From assembly GCA_022385805.1 (NCBI GenBank), contig MU277686.1:358726-422725 (forward strand): DNA of 64,000 nucleotides. The letters run 5' to 3'. This document shows, in pieces, positions 1 to 15,729 of the stretch. Each line of letters starts with the position of its first letter. The first letter of the stretch is position 1. Made by a program: the position numbers and the translations under genes. Source of the stretch: Pilatotrama ljubarskyi. Its lineage: Eukaryota > Basidiomycota > Agaricomycetes > Polyporales > Polyporaceae. The notes under the pieces were generated by a model, which was given only the letters and a program-made list of their open reading frames with translations, was not told the origin of the DNA and ran no database searches.

Positions 1-2424
1 TGCTCGTCAGTGAGCCGCCGAAGAGTGCTGCCTGGTTTGATAGTAAGGCACAACACTGCTGCTGCTGATGATGATGATGATCGGTGCTGATTGACGATTC
101 CGGCGCAGGTCCTTCTGACGATCCCGACGCTTGGTAACTGAGATTTTCTCTTCGCCGACAAACGAAAGCACTGACAGTTCACTCGCCTTCTATGGCTTCA
201 CTAGCCGTAGCAGTCTGTCAGTGCATAGCTTGGCTTTCAATGACGGACACAACTCACAAAGCTCGTTCACATACTAACTAATCCGCCTGCGTAGTCAGCA
301 TCGTACTACCAGCGTACGTCAAGGCTCCATCGTTATGGAGCCAACGGCACATGCGTACAGTGCGCTCACGCGAGTGTCCACAGGCTCCATGGGAGCACTT
401 CCTCTGCCGTCCAGCTCTTCCCGGGGACGACCCCTCTGGTCTCGATCTTGGGGACGGTGCAATCGGTGCTCGCGCTCCTGTGCGACCTGCTCATCACCGG
501 GGGCCTTTGCTACCACTTCCATACTTCGAGAAGCGGGCTGGCGCGGACGAATGCGCTGATCGATAGACTGATGGCGTTCGCCATCGAGCGGGCTGCATTG
601 ACGACGTGAGACTCGATTGCGACAGGCTTAACAAGATGCGCTGAGCGAAGCTGACGCCTGACGTGGTAGCATGGTGCAGGCGTTGTCCTTGATCATGGTG
701 AGCGCTCCCTGCGCGCGGGTTCGATGAGAGCGCAACGTGGAGTTGATAACTTGTTGCAGCTCGTCACGATCCCAGACCGATTCATCTTCCTCGTCTCATC
801 CTGGCTCGTCGGCAAACGTACGTCTATCCTGACTCTCCTCTCCGACCGAACGACCGCCACCGCCTTGTGAATTGCGGCAGTGGAGCTAATACTGTTCCCC
901 CTCCGCCCCGTAGTATACGTCAACGCCTTGCTCGCGAGGTGCGCATCTGCCAGGATTCTCTCATGCCTCCAGGATCAAGTACCTCCGCACCGCATCATAC
1001 TCACTTCGACCCGCGGGCCGGGCCACCAGCCTGAACGTCCGCGCGTCGCTGAACCGCAGCACGGCATTCACCGACTCGACGTTGCGCTTCGAGGACATGT
1101 CGCGGAACGGCCTCAGCGCTCCGAGGAGCAGGTCCCCGACTGCTTTGGAGCTCGTCAGGGTGGAGGTGGGGGGTAGCGCATCTAGGGTGCGTGTCAGATT
1201 CTCTGTCCTTCGCAAGCGTCTAGCCGCGGTAGAAGAACAGAGGCTGATACCAGTGCGGTTGCAGTCAAACCTAGAGCGAGAGGGCATGAAGGTTGCGTTG
1301 TGACCAGCGATAGCGTACGTTAGGTCCCCGAGGGTCGTTTTCATAGTCGCTTTCACGCACGCCTGGGTGTCTATCTGACCAATGCAATGTCTCTAGATTG
1401 AGCTGTCGGAACGAAATGTCTTGCAGAGTGACCACATGCGACTGCGTGAACGAGTCGGTACCTCGCAGCTGTACGCCCATACAAGAAGAACGTCGCATAG
1501 ACATGATCATGGCGAATTCCGAGGCGTTGCAAGCTCATCCGAGACGATGACGCGTATGGCTCGTTTCTGGTGCGCTTCTCTTTATGATGGTGTCGTCGTT
1601 CTCTACGGTACCGGAGCAGGCTCCTGTGCCTGGCCGTTGATGATGCATGATGTACATGCCCTGCAGTGAGGAGTTGAGACCGATCTTACAGGCCCGACGG
1701 CCACTTCGAGGCGTACAAAACTATGCAGGCTGCTCACTTCGAAAGGGGTCTGATCGCAGAGGCTTGGGTGCGACTCTGTGTCGGCATTGACTTCTCTTTG
1801 ATGGCCCTAAGCACCGTCTTACACGTCGGGCACATTGGTCCGGCAGTCGTAGAAGCTACTGCTGCCGCAGACTCCAAATTGCAGACGGAGTTGTACAAAG
1901 AGGAGTCCCTGCGGTCAAGTTCCATGGAGTCCCAGAATAGGTGAGGGTATGATGGATGGTGCGAAAGGCGTCTCGAGAGTTCCTGTCAGAACATGCGCAC
2001 CCCGTCCGGCTGTAGCGTTCATACGTGCGTCGTAACGTTTTGTACACGGGAAAACTTGACTGTGGTATATGATACACAGTCCATTACGAGGAGTCTATCG
2101 GTACAAAGAGAGATACAGAGTGATATAACGGGTCGAGCAGCATCCCCCCGCCAAGAACGAACGACGGATGGTAGAATATAACATACAATATCGTAACGTA
2201 AGTGGTGTATGGGTGCAATCGTCGCGGTCGTGAGCAAGCAAGCAAGAACGTTCGTTCGTTTCGTCACGAATGGCAGTAATGCCGGGAGCGCCAAGGGGTG
2301 AGGGGACGGGGGGAGATAGAAATGGTATCCGGAGCAACGATTTTAGGCATCCACAACTCAATCGAAGGAGTCTTCGTTCCTTCAAGTCCGAATCCTCGAA
2401 GGGCAAGTCATATCGCTGCGGCAC
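1..2424. other. Region without a firm gene
   Basis: I see no recognisable protein here. A short ATG/TGA-rich run lies near 58-82. Open frames are short and lie in all frames, as expected of GC-rich non-coding DNA. The one exception that looks coding by its GC-rich third positions is the minus-strand stretch at 961-1300, listed separately. The end of this region is the 3' flank of the SUR7-like gene. Confidence 0.5.
961..1216 (-). pseudogene. Possible 3' exon of an unidentified gene, or a gene remnant
   Basis: Read on the minus strand, this stretch gives an uninterrupted frame ending in a TGA at 961-963. It has strong G/C at third codon positions and a soluble, mixed-charge sequence (for example the segment DMSSKRNVESVNAVLRFSDA). 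A plausible splice acceptor lies at its 5' side near 1217. I could not connect it to upstream exons with a start codon, and I do not recognise the family. It may be a last exon, a decayed gene or chance. Confidence 0.25.
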
Positions 2425-3153
2425 TTAGTAGTTCGCGCGCCTCCTGCTGTAGCGGCCGAAGATGCCGCAGAAGCTGGCGAAGAAGCCGAGGAAGAGGGAG
2501 ACGAGTGCGCCGAGGACGAGCCAGTTGGCGTTTCCCCAGGTCGCGTTGATGCCGCGGTCGCGCATGTGGTTGCGTGCGACGCCGAAGAGGACCATCTCGA
2601 TGACCCAGGCGACGAGGGTGACGAGGAAGGCGAGGGCGGTGAGGAGGGTCATGAAAACGGAGCCGACGCGATGGTAGGCGGCGCCGCAAATGCCGAAGAG
2701 GAAGGCAAGACCGGAGAGGCCGGCAGCTGTGAAGGAGTGTGAGTGCGAGCGACGGTATTGGAAGGGGGTGACATACCGATAGGGATGAGGACGAGAACGA
2801 AGGTAAGGTTGTGGAAGAGACCATCGTTGATCCGGCCATCGCTGCATAAAATATTAGTCGGATGCAAGAGGAGTAAGGGGGACCTGAAGCATACCCTAGT
2901 GTACCAGGGAAGAACCAGCCGACGTGAGCGTCTGAGCCGGTGTAACCGAAGACGCCAAAGTGAGTTGTGGTACCGCCTGTGGGTGCGTCGAGGTAGGAGA
3001 TGCGCTCCCATGTTGGTGACGAGACGGAAGCCTGAGGAAACAAAGGTGAATATTGTGCCTACATGGTGGGGAACAAGAGGGGCGTACGAAGATGAGGAGG
3101 ACCATCGCGGCAAAGGCGAAGAAGAGGCCTGGTACAGCAGCGCTAGCAGCCAT
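2425..3153 (-). CDS. SUR7/PalI family four-transmembrane protein
   Basis: This is a multi-exon gene for a small plasma-membrane protein of the SUR7/PalI (claudin-like) class, which in fungi associates with eisosome domains or pH signalling. The start ATG at 3153 opens a hydrophobic first helix (MAASAAVPGLFFAFAAMVLL). A second exon holds the extracellular loop with a W..I.Y and GVFGYTGSDAHVGW region. The last exon (about 2740-2425) has two long hydrophobic helices, with the segment WVIEMVLFGVARNHM between them, and a short basic tail ending in TAA. About four exons are read, with introns of about 50 nt. The family is recognised from the overall pattern. Its exact paralogue (SUR7, Fmp45 or PalI/Rim9-like) is not resolved. 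Confidence 0.75.
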
Positions 3154-4873
3154 TGTGACTTGTGTGTCGTGAAGGAGTCGTGAGTTGAGGGCGTGAGGCT
3201 GGCGAGGGGGGTGAGTTGGATGTGCGCTGCGATGAGTGGGAGAGAGAGGTACGGACTGCGGGGGAAGGATAACGAGAAGAGAGCAGCTGGTGAACTGATG
3301 CGGATGCGGAGCGACGAGTGCGAGTTATAAGGGGGCGGGGTCGTTGACGTCAGCCGATCCACCGATTTCCATTTGCGTCATCGGACGAACAGGCGCCCGT
3401 CGCATGCTCTCCGTCAGATTCAGGACCATGGCAGTGCAGACTCCAGCGATTCTCCTTTGCACGTCTGCCCACGCCACCCATGTGTGGCAGTCTGGATGAC
3501 TTCAGCCTCTGCACAATCCTCACGTCTCCCCCGCCGCTCTTCTCTGCAGCTTCCGGCCTGCCTGGGCAACCCCCGCCTTTTCGCCACTCGAATTTTGTGT
3601 GCCAAGAACATGCTGCATGGCCTTACAGGAACGCTCTCTCCTCCCTGCTGCGCAACTCAGTTCTTGGTCCATATCTCTCTCGACCGCTGCTGCTTTCCCG
3701 CTCTCTGACCGACCTTTGTCTCACCGCCTCTGACTGCGCGCGCGCAACGCAGTGCCCCCCATCCGCTCGTGAGGGCCTACTCTCGCACTATCATCGGCCT
3801 TGTCAGCCCCTTCGATCTTCCTCTTCTTCCTTCTACCACTCGACTGCGCGGGAAATCTCCCGTTTGCCGTGCGCCTCACTCTCTCGGCCAGGCCAATTCC
3901 AGACTTTACCTTCTCACAACGGCCTCTTCGTCCACCTCATTCAAAATACCCTCTCAGCAGCCCGATCGCACATGTCGCTTCAGACGCCACACCCCCTTCA
4001 TCCAACTGGGCAGGCAACGCTTCCCACCTCGTCCGGGCCGCATACATAAATCCAGCTATTCTCCTCCCATGCACAGCCCATGCACGTCCGACTGCGCCCT
4101 ACCGGCCTATCACTCGTGCTTTGTCGCCATCTTTGTCTCCGCCTGCCCTTTATCTCGTCCTGCACTTACTCGACAGTACCGTTCTCACGCCCGGCATACG
4201 CACGCATGCCATCCGCCGTAAATGGACCGCTCCCAGAGCTTACACCCTGCCCAAATCCTCCCTGTTCGTCGGCACTCTGCCAGCTACCAGTGCTAGCGCT
4301 GACGCTGCTGAAATACCCGTGTATTTTGAGGCTCACGCCGAAGCTGCTTTCGACCTGCTTTATGACGATCGCTAACTCTCATACAATCGCACGCGCCCAT
4401 AGCCCCTCATTCTCTGCCGGCCTTGCGAAGCGTACCGCTTGTCGCGCTTTGCCTCGCATGGCAAGGGCACAAGGGCAGCGTGCTCCCCAAGGTGCGTGTC
4501 TCCCCCTGCTATACAATGGGCCGCTCCCTCCTCGCCCTTTCTGCTTCTTCTCCCTCAAAGCGTCAGCCCTAGGTCGCGCTCGCGTCCTGCGCTTTGCTCG
4601 CGCTCTCTCACAATCTCTTGCCTTCTCTTCACTGTCTGTCGATTTGTCTCGACGCTTTGCCGCTACGCGGCCCCACTCTCTTTGACTCGCGCACCCTGTT
4701 ATAAGATTTGTTAGCAAGCAGGGGGATCGCCCGCTCGCGTTACCAGATACCAGACGTACGACTTCCACCACCCGTGCCAAGCGGGGGCCGCTCGGTCCTT
4801 CAGGCGTGCCTTCCTACCGTCCCTCCTTTTTCACTTCCCCGCGACCTATTCATTTTGCACCCTCTGGCTCGAT
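3154..4873. other. Divergent intergenic region, C/T-rich
   Basis: This 1.7-kb region separates two divergently transcribed genes. From about 3450 to 4860 the plus strand is strongly pyrimidine-rich, leaving long overlapping open frames in all three plus frames, none of which resembles a protein. A TTATAA lies at 3325-3330, upstream of the SUR7-like gene. A TATAAG-like run near 4700 precedes the plus-strand gene by about 170 nt. It probably holds both promoters and long 5' leaders. Confidence 0.5.
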
Positions 4874-6628
4874 ATGCAGCGACGAACCTCCCAGACGTTT
4901 CAACGGCTCCGCAAGCTGTCCGACTCCATAACGTGAGCGTTACGTCCCATGCGGATCACACAGTACACCCACGTTGACTAGCGGCACGCGGTTCTCCCCA
5001 GCTCAGCCATCGCCCCGCTCTCCAGGAAACCCAGCGAAAGCTCCTTCTTCGAGCACGGCAAGAGAGGCTGGCACGGCCCCGAATCCGGGCGCGCTTCTGC
5101 AGCGACGTCCGGCTATCCGTCGGGGTACGGGTCGGGGCTCTACGCCCAGAGCCACCGCCGCCCGTCGTACAGGGACGGCCAACGCGTCTCGAAGGAGGAC
5201 ATCCGGTATCCGCTCCTTCCGCCGAAAGACACGCTCGACCCGTGGGAGATGAATCCGGCGGGGGAGGCGGAGCCTTCGAGGAGGCCTGCAAAGGCCAGGA
5301 GGCCGGAGCGCCCCAGGGAGGAGCACCTGCCGTACGGCGCGCAGGGGAGCATCCCGAAGGTATTGGTGCGACCGTACGTCGCGCCTCCGCCAGCCATCGG
5401 ATCCAGTTCGCGAACGCGAGCCGCGCACGGGGAAGCGAACGGGAACAGTGTGCCGTTCCCTCAGGCGACGGGGAGCAGGGAGCAGCTGCGCGCGGAGAGA
5501 GCGCACCGCGAGAAGCCGCTGCCCGAGCCGCCGAAGGAGGCGAAGGGCAGGAGGGAAGAAAAGAAGGCTGAAGCGAGGCGGGCTCTGCCGGAGCCCGCCC
5601 GGCAGGCTGCTTTCTTCAACCCGTTCATGGCCGGTCCTCCTCGCGCGACGGCGGTTCCTGTGCCCGCGCCTGGTCTTTCGTCTGGCGCACGCGCCGCGGA
5701 TCCGTTCCCCCCTGCTGGCATTGAGCGACGACCCGATGCTGGACGCGCAGACGGCCAGTCAAGCAGCCGTCAGCACACAGCGCGCGTCCGCCGGATATCG
5801 TCCTCGGGCGACGTCGAGCCCCAGCTGCGCCAGGCGGCGCGGTATCGTGACGAGAACGCGCCCCCTCGCGCGCACGAGCGCCGCCCCCCTGCGGAGTTGC
5901 GCCCAGTCAAGTCGGCGCCGCTTCGCGGGCGGGAGAACAAGGTGCCCGCGCCGGCCCCGCCCATGCCCACACCAATGCCGATGTCCCCAATTACCCCGCT
6001 GACGGCAGTGAAGCCGCGCCCGCGCAACGTCCCGCGCGACGTCTCCCCGGAGCGCGACAACCCACAGCGGCTCCCGACTCCGCGTAGGTCTACGGAGGAG
6101 CTGCGTGCGTACCCGCACTCGCGCGCTCGTGCGCCGCCGGCTTCGGTCGCGGCCAGGGTGCAGGCGGAGCTGCGCGTGCAGCATGCGGCGGTGGGCGCCA
6201 GGCCCGTGCAGGTACCTGCTTCCTCTGAGCAGCTCCGCGCGACGCCGTACAAGGCGCAGGTCGTGCGCCCATCGCGAGAGCACGAGCGCGAGCGCGAGCG
6301 AGAGCGTAGAGCCGCGCATGAACGCGAACGCGAGGCCGAAGCGCAGAGAGTTCGACGGCAAGAAGAAGAGCGCGCTCAAGAACGGCGCCAGGCCCGCCAT
6401 CACCACCACCACCACCACCACCACCGGCCGACGCACACGCGCGCGGTCGAGGTCGAGTACTACGGCATGTCGGACGCGTTCGCGCAGGAGATCACCGTCG
6501 CGCTGAACGAGCCCGAGCGGGCGCACCCGCTGCCGGGCGACTGGCGCGCGTACGTCGCGACGGGCCCGGACTTTGGCGTCCGCCCGCTCGTGACGAAGAA
6601 GAGCCGTCAGTTGGCTGCGGGCCATTAG
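4874..6628 (+). CDS. Arg/Pro-rich low-complexity protein of unknown function
   Basis: Two exons are read: 4874-4932, starting MQRRTSQTFQRLRKLSDSIT, and 5002-6628, joined in phase across a 69-nt GT-AG intron. The protein is about 560 residues. Most of it is low-complexity and rich in Arg, Pro, Ala and Ser, with clusters such as REHERERERERR and a run of nine histidines at about 6397-6424. This points to an intrinsically disordered, basic protein. Two stretches are more ordered: residues about 55-100 (YPLLPPKDTLDPWEM) and the last 55 residues (VEVEYYGMSDAFAQEITVAL ... WRAYVATGPDFGVRPLV). I do not recognise a family and make no functional claim. The coding status is well supported by the open frame, codon bias and clean splice. 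Confidence 0.7.
6396..6425 (+). repeat. CAC trinucleotide run encoding polyhistidine
   Basis: A short in-frame CAT/CAC repeat inside the low-complexity gene encodes nine consecutive histidines. It is a likely length-variable site. Confidence 0.8.
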
Positions 6629-7218
6629 GCCTCACGCAAAGTTTGGGAGGGAGCTGCATATGTATGGTCAAGCCTGGCGAGCTCTCGTGGCGTGCTAACG
6701 GTGCTATGCAGGCGTGTTGAGGTGCACTCCTTCATGATTCTCTCTCTTTCTCTCTCTCTCCTTTCTAGCTCTCTCTTTGCATATGCGTATGCGCACACAT
6801 TCGTTATGCGTTCTTCGTTGCTTCTCCGTCATCGAGCTTTCCGCGTACAGTATTGCGTCGCGATGCGACATTGTTTTTGGGCGCGCGGTGCGCCCCCGAT
6901 CATGTATCCCTAGATCCACATTGACAGTCCCCATCCCGCGCTGAAGCGGCACACTCTCCTTGTCTCTCTTTCGTGCTTATAGTCTCTCCCACTCACTGTA
7001 TCTTTAGCTTGCAATTTCGAAGTAGATTCTGGGTATATTATTCACTCTCTAATATTCCCATGCTGGATTCAGGTGCTTGCTGAGGAAGTCGGTGGACGCT
7101 TGTACAGTCCCTGCGATGTAGCTAGCGCGTGTGTTCATGTTCATCCTACGTGTTGCGAACGCCGCCCGAAGACTTGTGATGTGATATGTCTCTTTGATTG
7201 ACTCTAGGCAGGACATCG
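6629..7218. other. Convergent 3' intergenic region
   Basis: This is the 3' flank shared by the plus-strand unknown gene and the minus-strand TAPT1-like gene. It contains a CT-rich microsatellite at about 6739-6777. No gene is seen. Confidence 0.6.
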
Positions 7219-9690
7219 TCACCATATACGTTTCACCATCGTGAACCTTGTAATCTCCTCCAGGGGCAGTCTCTTCCGCTTGCCCCCGTCCTTGTCCCCG
7301 TTCTCTCCAGGCTTGCGTTCCCCAATCTCCGCGACGGGGGTCACGTCGTCGTGCCTGCTGTCGAGGAGCGTCTTTAGCTCCTTGTTGTACGCCTACAATA
7401 CACGAGAGTCGCATGAGATGTCGTGCGCCAATACGGAGCGATCAAGACAGCTCTACGTACCTGCTCCTCCTTGCCCTCGCCGATCGGGTTACGCCCGAAG
7501 TCGTTGACCTTGTCGGCCTCTTCGCGCGCCTCCATCCCCGCTTGCCGGCGCGTGGCGTACGTCAGTAGGTACATGCCCAGGATGATCTTGATCACCAGGA
7601 AGCTAGAGTCACAGCACGATCAGCATCGTCGTCCAGACCAAACGAAGCATGGACATGACAGGACACCCACCATGCCCAGAAGAGAACAGCGAGGGCACCC
7701 CACTTGGCGAGCTTGATCCAGTCGTCGGCAGTGTACTCTTCCCAGGGACGAAGCCACGTCGAGGATTCGTCCGCGTGCATAGAGATCAGGAGCGCGACAG
7801 ATTGCGACCCGATCAGGATGGCGAGCACCGCGAGCGGCAGGGAGGCAAAGCCTAGTCGCCGAGCGACCAAGGGCGATTGATCGACGTAGGTGTGCTGCAA
7901 GTGACTGTAGGACATGGCATGCTTCAATCTCTCTCGAACATACCTTTCGGGCGCCGCGCCGACCAACTGCACTTCCACTGGCCAGGTCGCGACACAGGAC
8001 ATCGGTGTAACGCTCGTACACCGAAGGTCGAATGTGGTTGAATTTGGTAATGAAGGCGTGCTTCAGCCAGTCGACCAGCGTCTCTGACGCCAACACCGTC
8101 AAGACGGGCTGCAGACGATCAGAGATACCGCAAATCGTGCTTTGAATGTGTGGCTGCTCACATAGGAAATAGTCCACAGGACGTTGTTGCCACGGAACCA
8201 TCCGAAGCTCTTTGGGAGTGTGAACCCTTCACTGAAGTCGAAAGTCGACCCAGAGAGCTCGATCATGTTGCGGAAGGCCACGACGAGCAGCATCAGAACA
8301 AGGGTGAACCGCTCCACGATGTCTGCGACGTATCAGTTTCAGCAGAGTGCGTTCTGCGGACTTGGCTACACACCTGCACAGGTGATCTGGAAAAGGTTGT
8401 CCTTCTCAAACTTCTTGAAGACGCTCCCCTTGATCTCGACAAACTGATTCGATACCAGGAGCGTCAAGAGCGCATTGTCGTACGAGTTGACTGCCACATT
8501 CAGGGAGATCATCTGGTATATCATCACGAGCGCGTGCGCAACTGCCTCGCGACGGTCAGAACCGGTGCGCTCAGCGTTGAGTTCAAAAGACTTACCGGTG
8601 TATACCACAGCCAATAGGAAGTAGAAGAACGGTCGCAATGTCTCTGACGTAGGTCGTTTTCTGTGCGAGATGACCTCGAGTGTGGACCGAGAGAACAGAC
8701 AGTCGATGATATCCTGGCCTATGGAGGCGCAGAGACGGTCCGCGATCTGATGATGAATTTGTCAACGCAGGGCTTCAACGCAGAAGGCGCAAGAGTAGAT
8801 GGGGCATACTTCTAGCGCGTTGAAGATCACATACAGTTTGATGGTGTCTTGCCCTCGGATGAAGTGGTATAGTTTGCTGGCGTCAGTTAGAGGGGCCAGT
8901 AGCACGACGGAGACCACTAGGAGCATTGTCCGTAAGATATCCGCCTTCTGCGATGGAGGGAGGGGAGGGGAGCTGAAGGTGAACGTGTTGGAGAGCAGGC
9001 GCCAGAAAGCGAACGCGAACCGTATAGGCAATATGGTGAAGGTGTACATGAAGGAATCCAAGCAGACTACAAAGCCGAACAAGAATATCTGTGCGTGGAT
9101 GGCTGTAAGAGTGAGGACAGGACGTAAAGTCCGGGGGCTGAAGTCACCTTCTCTAGTGCTATAGGCATGCTCAGGAAGTTGCTGACCCTCTCCCATTTGA
9201 GCTCTTGGTGGGAGTCGAAGTCCGTCGCCAGTAGCTCTTCACGAAGGTAATCCCAGATCGAGGAGGGAGGCTCATAGAAGCTATCCAGACTAGGGAAGGA
9301 CGGTAAAGGCGCGGAGAGAGAGGGTGTAGGCGGGAGAGTCGGAGAAGGAGATATAGGTGTTGGAGGGAGAGAGGCATATGCCAAGGGTTGACGAGGGGCA
9401 GAGGGCGACTCAGGATGGTGCTCAGATGGCTGGAACGCGTTCGCGATTTCCGAGAAAGTGAACCGGGCTTCGTCGTCAGAATGCAGGTCTTTTTGATTAT
9501 GCGATGGAGAGTATTCGAATGCCTCGTCACTAGAGCCGGAGGATTCTCGCCTACGATTCCTCACAGTCGAAGGGGTTCTCGAGCCAGACGCGGACTGTAG
9601 CTTGGGATTCCATCGCGCACCAGTCGCCGCAGAGGCAGAGAAGTATCGCCTCACACGTTTTCGCTTTGGAGAACGCGAGACCTGTGGCAT
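7219..9690 (-). CDS. TAPT1/EMP65 family membrane protein (DUF747)
   Basis: This is a multi-exon gene, roughly 650 residues, of the eukaryotic TAPT1 family (Pfam DUF747; yeast Emp65). The family comprises ER or Golgi multi-pass proteins linked to protein quality control and trafficking. The N-terminus is a Ser/Pro-rich cytosolic region (about 150 residues) followed by FYEPPSSIWDYLREELLATD. Family hallmarks follow in order: DTIKLYVIFNALE, then IADRLCASIGQDIIDCLFS, a helix with YFLLAVVYT, NQFVEIKGSVFKKFEK, DIVERFTLVLMLLVVAFRN, ASETLVDWLKHAFITKFN, and two C-terminal helices. The last exon ends in ITRFTMVKRIW and stops at 7219. The start is taken at the ATG at 9690. No in-frame ATG supports the longer upstream frame, which opens on GTG. 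Confidence 0.88.
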
Positions 9691-14741
<5,051 letters not shown>

Positions 14742-15729
14742 GACTGGCCAGTAGCTGTCTTCGCAGGACGACCCAAGGAAGCCCCAAGTATGAGGTTGAG
14801 GTCCTGACAAGCCGGCTCAGCCAGGTTCAAGTCAAGCTGCAGGGGTTGCCGAGAAGGAGGCGGTGGTTGTGGAAGGAGAGGAAGGGACTGAGTGTATGTG
14901 GCTGAAACGCACAGCGCGGACCGTGGCCGCGGTGGGAGTGGTTCGCGTGACGCGTACGCGTTGCGGACGCGTCTGTCACGGTCACACCCCACGTGCTCTC
15001 GCTGGGCGCCTACAACCCGATCCATATCGTCCTTCCCCGGCCCGTGCCACCTTACACCGATCCATGCCAAGAATTGGCACCAAGGATCCATGGCTAGCTA
15101 TGATTGATTGGGGCACAAGACGGGGAGGAGCGGTACGCGGACAATTCGAAACTCTCCCCGACGCTGGCCACTACTACTGAAGTCGGCGTAGATGTCTGAT
15201 TCGACCTGGCTTTTCCTGGGAGCGCGAGGGAGTAGCGGCTTGTGCTCACTCCGCTGGACGACGGTACATGGATCATGGAGATTGCGGTCCCTGACGCAGG
15301 ACTCGGACGTCACTGGACCGGAGGACCTCACGGACCAGAGAATACGGTTTCGCCTTCCGGTATGGACTTTGGGCCTCGTGTCGAGTCTAGACTGTTTCAT
15401 GGGGCTTTGAATGTCGCGACGCTCGACGTACACTCTACGACTTCCCTATCCCCTGACAAGGACATCCCGATGGGCTCCCTGTAGTATTGCATGTGGCTCA
15501 GAAGTGACCATATCGTGCATCGAGCTCGTTTGGGAGACGTGCTCGCTGCTCTTGAATAACAATCGCTAGGCTGCTACCAGAGCCAGACTCTCGCTATGTC
15601 AAAACGAAGATACTAGTTTCGAGCTCTATATAAGGATATACCAAGTCAGTCCATCACAGAGCTTGATATCATTATCTGGTATACTCGGTAGTTGCCAATG
15701 GTATGCCGCGGCGCTATACGGGTACATGT
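14742..15729. other. Intergenic between SMC3 start and P450 stop
   Basis: About 1 kb. A plus-strand frame at about 15190-15484 looks mildly protein-like (TWIMEIAVPDAGLGRHW) but has no convincing ATG, splice partners or family match. I see no supported gene. Confidence 0.45.

Noticed and set aside
3373..4685. Long overlapping open frames on the plus strand
   Set aside because: They occur in all three plus frames of a pyrimidine-rich stretch, lack protein character and have no splice logic. This is best read as a leader/promoter region.
15192..15484. Protein-like plus-strand frame between SMC3 and the P450
   Set aside because: Some residues look natural, but there is no ATG start, no splice partner and no recognised family.
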